From positions 682,001 through 746,000 of the forward strand of contig JAULSN010000002.1 in NCBI GenBank assembly GCA_033439765.1: a DNA stretch of 64,000 bases. The letters are read 5' to 3'. This DNA is from Lasiosphaeria ovina. Its lineage: Eukaryota > Ascomycota > Sordariomycetes > Sordariales > Lasiosphaeriaceae. Of this stretch, positions 44,100 through 53,994 are shown one piece after another. The notes beneath the pieces are model-generated. The model was not told where the DNA came from and searched no databases. It worked only from the letters and a program-made list of their open reading frames with translations. Within the stretch, counting starts at the first letter, position 1. Every line of letters starts with the position of its first letter. A program made the position numbers and the translations under genes.

Positions 44100-45485
44100 G
44101 CATGTGTGTCATGTCATGTAAAATTGTCTGGGTATATATATCTCGAGGAGCGGTGCAAAAACTATGGTGGTCTCGCGAGGAGATGCTGCGTCTGTGTTTT
44201 CTTATTTGGGTTATTTCGTTTGGAACACGCTTGTCATGATCCACCTATTTCGATATTTGTTAGATATTTGATACCATGGGCGGAAGTGCGAATGAATACT
44301 GGACTTGTCGTTATTGTTTTCCTGGTGTCGCTATGTTTACTGAACAATGAGGATGGCCCCTGAAGATATCCCTATTGTGGATCCCAAGGTACGCTTCGGA
44401 CCTCGAACCTATCTTTTTACCACAATATATGGGGACAAGTACCTACCTTATATACCTTGCTATGATTCTTGACAATGCTGGGAGTGCACGCTTCAGGGAT
44501 GCCAGAGGAAAGCTCTATAGAAATAGGTGAAATCCAACCACTGCTGTTGTAAGGCACTGCTGTTGTACGGGAGTAACATCCCCTGTTCAGGCCGGCAACA
44601 CACCGACGAGTCTTGAAGCTGGCTGCTCTGCCTACAAACATTAGACATATAACCCCCTAGCATCAGCAATGCACTGCTTTCCTTAGATACTCGACGGTTA
44701 GCTTACAACCTTGCTTGCCTCCCAGGCGGTTACAGGTTGGTGGGGAAAATACCGTTTTTCTAGAAGAATGTAAACACGCCCCTTATTTACCAGCACCCTC
44801 TTTCTTAAGCCTTTTCACACCTTGGAAAACCCCGACAACAGTGTCATTCGAATGGTAATCAGCAAAGCGCGCGAGATATAATTAACCGTTAGTGACTACC
44901 TATATGATATACTTGCGAAGTTCTTAGTTCCCCTCATTGTCTGTAGAGGATTTCATTATATGCACTTTATCCATCACTGCTAAGCTCCAGGAGGCCTAGA
45001 GAGCTATTATAGTCTACTGTCTGCCGTTAATCAGTACTAAACCAAGGTAGCGAGAATCCCAAAAGCAAGCATAGGAGGGCTAAGAACGTCTCTGACTCTA
45101 GCTCTCGTCGCGATTCCCTAGACCGCAAAGCGCAAGAGAGACGGACAAGTCTTGTAACCGCCATTAGTCGACACCCACTTGATCTCGCGGGGCAGACCTG
45201 TTATAAATCCTAACCAACCATTGCTAGCTATAAATAGGGAGCCACTGTCGAAGAACTCTCAGACACAAATATGGCGTCTCGTAACCGCAAGTCTATTGCG
45301 CACGGTTAGATAGTAGGTATCGAGCAAGTTAGAAACACATAAGATAAGGAAGAAGCCGTCAACCCGTGATATTTCCATCCGTTCACCCTAACCCGCGCCA
45401 ACAGCTGGCTATTTTCCTTTCACAAACGACAAAGACGAATAGGCAGCAAATGCCCGCTGCCCCAAAACCAAGACCCTCCGCTTGC
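44100..45485. other. AT-richer convergent spacer between EXO5 and prolyl-tRNA synthetase
   Basis: 1.4 kb. 44640-45350 is visibly richer in A/T than flanking genes, with many cta/tag strings, and may be RIP-affected. A TATAAATA string occurs at 45229-45236, but nothing downstream of it on that strand is a gene. No tRNA recognised. Confidence 0.45.
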
Positions 45486-47269
45486 TTAGTAGCTCCGCCC
45501 AAACATGCACCACTCCTCCGCCAGCCGGGTGCACTCCGGGTTCAGGCACTTTGTCTCGCCCTTGACCAGGCCCTCGGGCTGGTCAAACGGAATGCAGAGA
45601 CTCTTCATTCCCATGGAAGGAGCCTTCTGCCCCTCAGGGGTATCAGGCTCCTCGTGCCCCTCGGTGAGCTTCTTGATCCTTTTCTCGCACTCAGGGGCCA
45701 GGCAGTGGGGGATGATGACAACGTTCTTGGCGTCCAGGGCCGGAACAACCTCGTCCCACTTGGTAATCTTGACTCGGTGTTCCCTGAACGAGGCCTCAGC
45801 CTTGTTGTACATGTCCTGCTGGATGGTCTCAAGGAGCTCGGGGATCTTGGTAGTCAGCTCCGAGATGGGGATGGTGCCCTTCTCGCCCGTGTCTCTGCGG
45901 GCATAGCTGATGACGTCCTTTGCGGCGTCCTTGGGACCAAACTCGATCCGGAGGGGGACACCCTTGAGCTCCCAGTCGTTGAACTTCCAGGCCGGGGTAT
46001 AGCCATCCCGAAGGTCAACATCGGCGCGGATGCCGGCCTTCTTTATAACCTGGTACAGCTCCTCAAACCGCACGAGGTGCTTTTCCTTGTCCTCGGCCGT
46101 CATCTTGGCGGTAAGGCCGACGGGGATAAGGATTGTCTGGATCTTGGCAATGCGCGGGGGAAGGACGAGACCCTTGTCGTCTCCGTGGATCATGACCATG
46201 ACACCAATGACACGGGTAGAGAGACCCCACGAGTTCTGCCACACGTGAATGTGCTTGCCCTTCTCCGCGGGGTCCTCCACCGTGATGTCGAACATCTTGG
46301 AGAAGTTCTGTCCGAGGCAGTGGGACGTGGCACCCTGGATGCCGCGACCGTTGGAGGGAATATACCCTTCTACCGTGGTTGTGTAGTAACCGCCGGCGAA
46401 CTTCTCCTCCTCAGTCTTCTTTCCCCGTACGACGGGAACGGCAAGCAGCTGCTCGTACACGCCCGCGTAAAACTCGAGAATCTGGAGTACCTCGACGCCT
46501 GCATCCTTCTCCGTCAGGTGTGCCGTGTGCCCTTCTTGCCAGAGGAATTCTCTCGCTCGGAGGAAAGGAGTGGTTTGCTTGGCCTCCCAACGCACGACCG
46601 AGTTCCACTGGTTCAGTCGGAGGGGGAGGTCTCTATGGCTTCGAATCCACTTGGAGTAGTCTACGAAGAGTCAATTGCACGAACCACGTAGCACGCGACG
46701 CCAGGTGCAGGCTCGAGGGTCAGCTTACAGGGGTACATGACAGCTTCAGAGGTCGGGCGCACTGCCACGGGGACCTCGAGATCCTTGTCGCCTCTGTCGC
46801 GTGTTAGTCCACGGCCACTCTGACCGAAACAATCGGGAGCAACTCACGCTTTTGTGACCCAGGCCAGCTCGGGGGCGAAGCCTTCGACGTGGGACTTTTC
46901 CTTCTCCAGCGACTTTTGCGACAAGAACATAGGGAAGTTGGTCTCCTCGACGCCCAAGCCCTCAATGCGCTCCTGGAACCACTTCTTGATGACGTTCCAG
47001 ATGTGCATGGTGTTGGGGCGCATGATGAAGAAGCCCGAGATTTCCGTGTAGTACTCGATCAGCTCGGCCTTGAGAACGACCTCCTGGTACCACTGCGAGA
47101 AGTTCTCCGACTTGGACACGGTGATGCCGATGATGTCGTCCGTCTTCTTGCCGCCGACCACAGGGAGCGCAGCTTGCTTGGCCGCCTTCTCGGCCTTTGC
47201 AGCGGCCATCTTGGCCTGCTTCTCTGCCTTCTTCAGCGCGCTCTTGGACGTTTCCTTTGTTTCCTCCAT
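45486..47269 (-). CDS. Cytosolic prolyl-tRNA synthetase (class II, eukaryote/archaeal type)
   Basis: Charges tRNA-Pro for cytosolic translation. Exons 46848-47269, 46729-46793 (65 nt) and 45486-46660 give 553 residues. The N terminus is a Lys/Ala-rich helix (SALKKAEKQAKMAAAKAEKA). The catalytic core begins at ITVSKSENFSQWYQEVV. Motif 2 is VRWEAKQTTPFLRAREFLW. Motif 3 region is LSTRVIGVMVMIHGDDKG. The anticodon-binding and C-terminal zinc-type domains end in CLNPECTRLAEEWCMFGRSY, with the terminal Tyr typical of this type. Compared with yeast Prs (688 aa) the N-terminal editing-like domain is absent in the frame shown. The middle exon was placed by the conserved string [26 protein letters not shown]. 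Confidence 0.94.
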
Positions 47270-47775
47270 GTTTGCTGCGGTTTCGGGGGTTCTCGGGGAG
47301 ACGGCGAGGATTTTGAGGTAGTGGATTCTCGAATTGACAGATTTATGCCCAACAGACTATCCCGATCGAGTCAATTTTGGAGGGGGGGCCGTCTGAGTCA
47401 AAGTCGGAGCGAGGGAGCACGGCTGCTTTTTTTGTGCCCCGCACCTGCGACAAGGTGTTGAGGCGTCAAAACGAGGGGCATTATGGGTCTGCAGGCGTTG
47501 CTTCAGCCCAGACCCCGTCAGGCATAGCTGCGACTGGCCAATCAGCGCGAGGAAATATTATCATTTGTGGGCCGAGAGCCCGGGACGGGATTATCTCGCC
47601 TCCGGCAAAAAGTTCCTGACGGGCAAGCAGCTGCCTGTGGAGGATGGCCAGCAGGGTGAAGCTCGAAATTGCCTGGAACCCCCATCAACAATCCCAAACC
47701 CGACTTTCGATCGCACCGCCCTGCTCTCCCCACCACCTCTCTTCCCGACGCTGCGATTACCGATAACGCCTCATC
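47270..47775. promoter_or_regulatory. Bidirectional promoter, prolyl-tRNA synthetase / CCT alpha
   Basis: Two essential genes diverge from 506 bp. No coding frame. Contains a CCAAT (47539-47543 region, tggccaatc) about 235 bp from the CCT start. Confidence 0.6.
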
Positions 47776-49663
47776 ATGACCTCCTTATTTGACCAGCCGC
47801 GCAACGGGCAGCTGTTTCTTGGTGGACAAAAGATCTCTGGAGCCGATATTAGAGACCAAAATGGCAAGTGAAGTGCGCGACTGGGGAGCCTGGCGACGGG
47901 GAGCCTCGGAAGCCTGCGCATGTTGCGACTTCGAACTCGCACCCAACACTGCTAACTGTCCTCCAGTTCTGGCTACACAGGCCATCGCAAATGTCGTCAA
48001 GAGCTCCTTCGGCCCCAGCGGGCTGGACAAGATGATGGTGGATGACATCGGAGTGAGCCTAACCCCTCCGCTAGAGTCTCTACACGTACACATGTACACA
48101 CATCACGGTGCATACGGCGCCTAACACGAACAGGACGTGACAGTGACAAACGATGGCGCCACCATTCTCAGCTTACTCGACGTCGAGCACCCGGCCGGCA
48201 AGATCTTGGTCGACCTGGCGCACCAGCAGGACAAGGAAGTGGGCGACGGCACGACGTCGGTGGTGCTCATCGCGGCCGAGCTGCTCCGGAGAGGAAACGA
48301 GCTCATGAAGAACCGGATACACCCCACCACCATCATTACGGGATACCGCCTGGCGCTCCGCGAGGCGGTCAAGTACATGAACGAGCACATCAGCATCAAG
48401 GTCGAGAACCTGGGGCGCGAGTCGCTGCTGAACATCGCCAAGACTTCCATGTCGAGCAAGGTCATCGGCGGAGACTCGGAGTTCTTCTCCAAGATGGTGG
48501 TCGACGCCATGCAGGCCGTCAAGTCGACAAACAACAGGAACGAGGTCAAGTACCCGGTGAAGGCCGTCAACATCCTCAAGGCGCACGGCAAGGGTGCGCT
48601 GGAGTCTATACTTGTCAAGGGCTACGCGCTGAACTGCACGGTTGCTTCGCAGGCCATGACAACGCGGGTAACAGATGCCAAAATTGCCGTCTTGGACATG
48701 AACTTCCAAAAGGAGCGCATGAAGCTCGGCGTCCAGATCACCATCGATGACCCTCAGCAGCTGGAGCAGATCCGGGCGCGAGAGGCCGGCATGGTCATAG
48801 AGCGGGTAGAGCTCATCCTGAAGGCGGGTGCAAACGTTATCCTCACAACAAAGGGCATCGACGACATGGTCATGAAGCTGTTTATCGAGAAGGGCGCCAT
48901 GGCCGTGCGCCGATGCAAGAAGGAAGATCTGCGCCGGATCGCGAGAGCGACGGGCGCGACCATGCTCAGCACGCTCTCGGATCTAAACGGCGACGAGAAG
49001 TACGAGGCGTCGTATCTCGGACACGCCGAGGAGGTGTCGCAGGAGCGCATTTCGGACGACGAGTGCATATTGATCAAGGGCACCAAGGTGCACTCGTCGG
49101 CCTCCATCATCCTCCGCGGATCCAACGACTTCCAGCTCGACGAGATGGAGCGGTCGGTGCACGACAGCCTGTGCGCCGTCAAGCGGACGCTCGAGAGCGG
49201 CAGCATCGTGCCGGGCGGCGGCGCCGTCGAGACGGCCCTACACATTTACCTCGAGGAGTTCGCCGGCACGGTCGGGTCGAGGGAACAGCTCGCGATCGCC
49301 GAGTTTGCGCAGTCGCTGCTGGTTATCCCCAAGACGCTCGCGGTCAACGCAGCCAAGGATGCGTCGGAGCTGGTGGCGCAGCTGCGGTCTCGGCACGCGC
49401 TTTCGCAGCGCATCCAGGAGGGCGAGGCCAACGAGGACGAGAAGATCGTTGCGCGTAAGAAGGCGTACAAGAACTACGGGCTGGACTTGACCAAGGGCAA
49501 GGTGGTGGACGAGATCAAGGCGGGCGTGGTGGAGCCGAGCATGAGCAAGATTCGGCAACTGAAGAGCGCTGTGGAGGCATGCATCAGCATCATGCGCATC
49601 GATACCCTGATTAAGCTGGATCCGGAGCAGAGACAGGAGGAGGACGATGGACACGACCACTAG
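47776..49663 (+). CDS. TCP1: T-complex protein 1 subunit alpha (CCT1)
   Basis: Alpha subunit of the cytosolic chaperonin TRiC/CCT that folds actin, tubulin and WD40 proteins. Exons 47776-47863, 47967-48052 and 48134-49663 give 567 residues, close to the family norm. N-terminal GGQKISGADIRDQN-V, then LATQAIANVVKSSFGPSGLD, then DVTVTNDGATIL and GDGTTSVV (ATPase site), plus the late VPGGGAVETAL, are all intact. Intron 1 (47864-47966) begins with GC, not GT (ATG-GCAAGT), and ends ctccag. It is needed to make the universally conserved Val codon in DQNVLAT. Intron 2 uses GTGAGC. Confidence 0.97.
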
Positions 49664-50414
49664 ACGGGGAGCGACAACGCTGTGGGACTATAGAGTGAAA
49701 CGAAAACAAGCGACGCAAGATAAGAGTTCCGGCCAGTGGACGGCTAATGAATGTATATGTAGCCAGTCCAAGGCCTATATTTTGCATTCCCATGCGTTAA
49801 AGGCGACGTGCGGATAGCACGCTGCGGGCGTATAGTAACGCGATTGAAGCCATCGCCAAGCTAATACTCCGTACCTGCAAATTAATTCAAGGCTTGTTTC
49901 AGTCACTTTATTGCTTCCTCACAGAACAAAGACAGCCCGTTTTCTGGGCGGGCCTTGGGGGGGTCATGATCGCCGACCAAGTGCGGAGGACGGACGGCAC
50001 CGCTGGATATCATCGGCTTAAATGGGCAGCTCTTGCGGTCCGAGAGCCAGTCACCGCCCTAGACAATCCTTGTATTCCCGTCGGGTGCTCCGTCTCCGGT
50101 CGGACGGAAGGCATGCAGTAAAAGATAGGTAATGTTATAATAAATGATTGACAGACACACCGTCACGCGAGAAGTGACGGGTGGGTGCTCTCATGACGTA
50201 AATCCGGGCCTCCTGGCTGCGTGTGTGCGGCTGTGGCTGCGGCTGCGGCATCTGACCTCGTGGCAGCCACCAATGGGCGTCGAGTTAGGAGACCCCTTTT
50301 AGTGTGCGAAAGTCATCAACTGCCATATTCTTCATGTTTCTTGGTCTTGTTTCTTTTTATTCTGTCATGTCACGGAAACTCAGGGATGTGAATCCCATAT
50401 CCCATGTCCGGCCA

Positions 50415-50477
<63 letters not shown>

Positions 50478-51348
50478 GCCCGCCCTCCCCGCTCACTGCC
50501 TACCCTTTCTTCGACGAGGTGAGGTGTGGTGGGCATGGTAAGGACGGGACTCCACTCCCTTGCTACACTGCACTGCACTGGCTTCCTTATCTGTGATACA
50601 CACATGCCAGGAATCCGGGCTGTCGCATCCATTTCGATGGGTCCGAGGGGGTCGACGGGTCCTGTGCGGCGTAGGTAGGCAGGCTGTGGAGCGCCGGGTC
50701 GGTGGCCGGGTCGGTGGTGTTGTGCGCTTGTTGGGCGCATGTTCGTTTCACCATCCATCCACAAGCACGTAACGCACGCCTTGCCTTGGCCCGGAACGAA
50801 CGATGACAATAGGCCGTAGGTAGACCGACCGCTTTGGTCGGTTATTTCCTGGCGGTATAAATGGTCTGTAGCAATCCTGCTTCAACTGGAAGCCGCGTGA
50901 CTTGTTCGTGTGTGTGTGTGTGTCCATGTTTTTCTTAGTGCAGCCATCTTTCTTACCGGTTTCTTCTTTTTAAAGTTGAAAGTTGCGGGTGCTTCCACCG
51001 ACCGGCTCGTGCTGACTGACTGACTTCCTTTGTCTCCCCTCCTCCCTCCTGGCGACATCTTTGACGGCTCACAAAGTTCTGACATACCGGTAAAAGGTAT
51101 CCGCGGATCCAAGCCGCCTGCGATATTCGCTACAGATCTGGTGTGTGCTTGGGAGTCGAATTGCAGACTTGGCTCCGAGACTTGACTTATAACATCAACA
51201 AAGCGCCCCCTCGGCCATTCTCGGCAGGCTTCGGCTCTTCTGTCTGCCCCCCCCCCCTTTTTTTTTCTTCTTGTGACAGCAACACAGCAGTCGGGAACAA
51301 GAAAGGGGCTCATCAACAACGAGAGAAAAAAAAGGAAACTAAAATAAA
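49664..51348. other. Spacer and LYC1-like promoter region
   Basis: 1.7 kb. Holds the (ACAG)n microsatellite, a 7-bp hairpin (50824-50830 / 50836-50842, loop gcttt), a TATAAA string at 50856-50861 and a short GT run (50909-50923). 51249-51270 is C then T homopolymer. No gene seen. Confidence 0.5.
50415..50478 (+). repeat. (ACAG)16 tetranucleotide microsatellite
   Basis: About 64 nt of perfect ACAG/GACA repeat. Confidence 0.95.
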
Positions 51349-52611
51349 ATGGGCTCGTCATCGGCAGCAACCTCGAACCTGACCCTGCCCGGCGCGTCGT
51401 CGCCGGAGCTCGTGCTGGCACACCCGACGGCGGCCGAGCGGCGGCACAACTGGACGCTGTCGCACGCCATGTGGGGGGGCATGCTGACGCGGGAGCAGTA
51501 CCTGGAGCGCGAGGCGCACCTGTCGTCGGCACCGGCGCTGTCGCGGGACGGCGGGCTGACGACGTGGATCCTGACGCTGGCCGGCGCGCAGCCCGACGCC
51601 CGCCCCATCCTGTCGTCGTGCGAGACGCTGCGCAAGCGCGCCCTCGTCGCCGACGGCACTGTTTCTCGAGAAGGCGGTCAGGTTGTTGTGGTCGAGGACG
51701 GCGTCGCCCACGGCCTCGGTTCCGTCTTCACCGACCCGCGCTTCCGCGGCCGCGGCTACGCCGGCCGCATGATGCAGGAGGTGGGCAAGGCGCTGCGGTC
51801 GTGGCAGGTCGACGGCAAGGACGACGACGACGACGACGACGGCGGCAAGGTCGCGGGGCGGGACGACGGCCGCCACGTCCTCTTCTCGGTGCTGTACAGC
51901 GACATTGGCAAGTCGTTCTATGCGCGCCGCGGCTGGGCGCCGTTTGAGAGCAGCCACGCGACGTTTCCGCCCTCTGCTGCTGCGGCTGCAGAGACCAACA
52001 ACACGGTATTGCGGCCCATCACGGATGCCGACGAGATCGCGGAGCTGTGTGTCGTCGACGAGCGGCTGCTGCGGGCGAAGCTGGTGCGGCGCGCAGGGGC
52101 CGGCGGCAGGAAGTGCGTGGCGCTGGCGCCCGACGCCGAGACGATGATGTGGCACATGGCGCGCGAGAAGTTCATCATGGGCCGCGTGTTCAGCGGGCAG
52201 ACGCTGCCGACGGTGCGCGGGGCCGTGTACGGCAGCCCGGGGCGGCGCATCTGGGCGCTGTGGACGCGGTGGTACTACAAGGAGGGCAACCTGCTCAACA
52301 TCCTGCGGCTAGTAGTCGAGGACGAGCGCGACGAGGCCGACAGCAGTAGCAGCAGCAGCAGCAGCTCGTACCTGGCCGAGGGCGTCGGGGCTATTTTGAG
52401 GCTGGCCCAGGCCGAGGCGGCCGCGTGGCGCTGCGAGGACGTGCAGCTGTGGAATCCCGACGCGAAGCTTAGGGGGTTGATCGAGCGCTCGGGAGTCGAG
52501 CACAAGTTTGTCGACCGCGACAGCGCGAGCATTGCTAGCCTCATGTGGTACGGCGACGGGAACACTTGGGATATTGACTGGATTGCCAATGAGAAGTTTG
52601 GCTGGTGCTGA
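51349..52611 (+). CDS. GNAT N-acetyltransferase, LYC1-like
   Basis: Intronless, 420 residues. The layout matches the fungal LYC1 group (Yarrowia LYC1 is an L-lysine N6-acetyltransferase of lysine catabolism): N-terminal LVLAHPTAAERRHNWTLSHA, then TTWILTLAGAQPD, the acetyl-CoA-binding motif A as SVFTDPRFRGRGYAGRMMQE (about residues 124-143), an HVLFSVLYSDIGKSFYARRG segment and a C-terminal half containing MMWHMAREKFIMGRVF. The extreme C terminus IDWIANEKFGWC is typical. Species-specific runs: Asp-rich (about 158-166) and Ser-rich (about 333-341). ATG 51349 lies in AAAATAAAATGG, a good fungal context. Substrate is inferred from the family. Confidence 0.88.
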   Translation: MGSSSAATSNLTLPGASSPELVLAHPTAAERRHNWTLSHAMWGGMLTREQYLEREAHLSSAPALSRDGGLTTWILTLAGAQPDARPILSSCETLRKRALVADGTVSREGGQVVVVEDGVAHGLGSVFTDPRFRGRGYAGRMMQEVGKALRSWQVDGKDDDDDDDGGKVAGRDDGRHVLFSVLYSDIGKSFYARRGWAPFESSHATFPPSAAAAAETNNTVLRPITDADEIAELCVVDERLLRAKLVRRAGAGGRKCVALAPDAETMMWHMAREKFIMGRVFSGQTLPTVRGAVYGSPGRRIWALWTRWYYKEGNLLNILRLVVEDERDEADSSSSSSSSSYLAEGVGAILRLAQAEAAAWRCEDVQLWNPDAKLRGLIERSGVEHKFVDRDSASIASLMWYGDGNTWDIDWIANEKFGWC

Positions 52612-53994
52612 AGAGTTTCTGTCGGGGACGTAGGTTGGGTCAGGAGGTGTATCATTCAGGGGTAGCCCAGAAGAATGGCACTGGGTCAGTAGCTATGTGA
52701 ATAGAATGTTTCTACGAGTCTTTTGTGCTCGATATCGACTTGACCGTTCATTCGCCCCTCCACGAAGATCCCGAGTTGGAATGGCAGCCAGCCCAGAACC
52801 GGCTCGCAATGGTGTGAAAGCCCCAGGGGCTTGTGTGTCTCTTAGCTCGGTAGTTGTTGCCGAGCGAGCCCATATTCTGCCATCAGCCAAGCGTACCTAC
52901 ATTGACCTATTTCCCCCTCTTTTCAGATCCCGACGCGGAACGTCGATTAACTGGCGCAGTGTACCGACCCTTGCGCTTCCGCTCCACTATTTCCTTTCCC
53001 ACAGGAACCCCCTGCCCTCCTATCCGTTGTCCCCCGGCCTGGCCCTCGTTCCTTAGATGCCGTGCAACTAGGACGGGACACGAGACAACTACCTGGCGGA
53101 GTGCTGCGAGCTACCTATAATTACAACCACAAACTGCCAGCCCACTTGGGAATATAAACATCTGGGACGTCCGTCTCTGAAGCCCGAGACCTCCTTTCCC
53201 ACGATATCCCTCAAGAAACCGGACAAGGGGAGGGGCAAGAGGAGGTTGCAAGGGAGGCAAGCTCTCGAAGGCGATTCCTTCAAAGTAGAACTCAGATGGA
53301 TGACAAGTGAGCCGGTCCTCCTACCCGGGATGTTTCCATGTCTCCCGAGCTGCTCGCTGACTCGCCGAGTCCAATAATTAGGCTCGAGGGGGCTGCTCCC
53401 AGTTACTCTGCCGACTGCTAGCATAACAGGTACTGCCAATCACAAAACACTTTGAGCCCGTTTGCCTTGAACCTATTAGAGTCTCGAGGCTCGGGTGTGT
53501 CACTGGAGAGACCTGGTCTGCTAGGCTGTTAGTATCATCAGCCTGGTTGCGTTCCGCCCTCTTTTGGCGGCTTCCTGTTAATGACCCTGCGCTGTACTGC
53601 CGTTCGACGTTACTTACCTTGCACGCTATCATCGGCCAGTCTTGGTCTTCATATTTCGGCTTTCACATTTCTTTACTGGATCTTACGACTTTCTTTCCAT
53701 CGTTTGTGCTTAGTGTTGGCGTTGGTATTAGTGTTGTCTCTTCGCCAAGGTTTAGTATTTCGGAACTCGTAAGAACTCCATGGAGAGCTACTTAGCTCCA
53801 GGTCAGCGGCCCTTGCCATACATAGGGAGGGAGGAACTTTGCTGGAAGTTAAATAGGATTAATAATTCGGTAACACTGTCACTGACCCAGAGTCGACCCA
53901 GCCATGTTCATAGGTAGTTAATGCCCCTATTCATATCTCATCTAAGGCCTAATTGTTATCCTATGCCTTTTATACTTACCCAAAAACACCCCCC
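52612..53994. other. Convergent spacer between LYC1-like and PLD-family genes
   Basis: 1.4 kb. No frame with coding bias; 53820-53990 AT-rich. Nothing else recognised. Confidence 0.5.

Noticed and set aside
45366..46691. 441-codon open frame antisense to prolyl-tRNA synthetase
   Set aside because: Shadow of a conserved enzyme; no recognisable domain.
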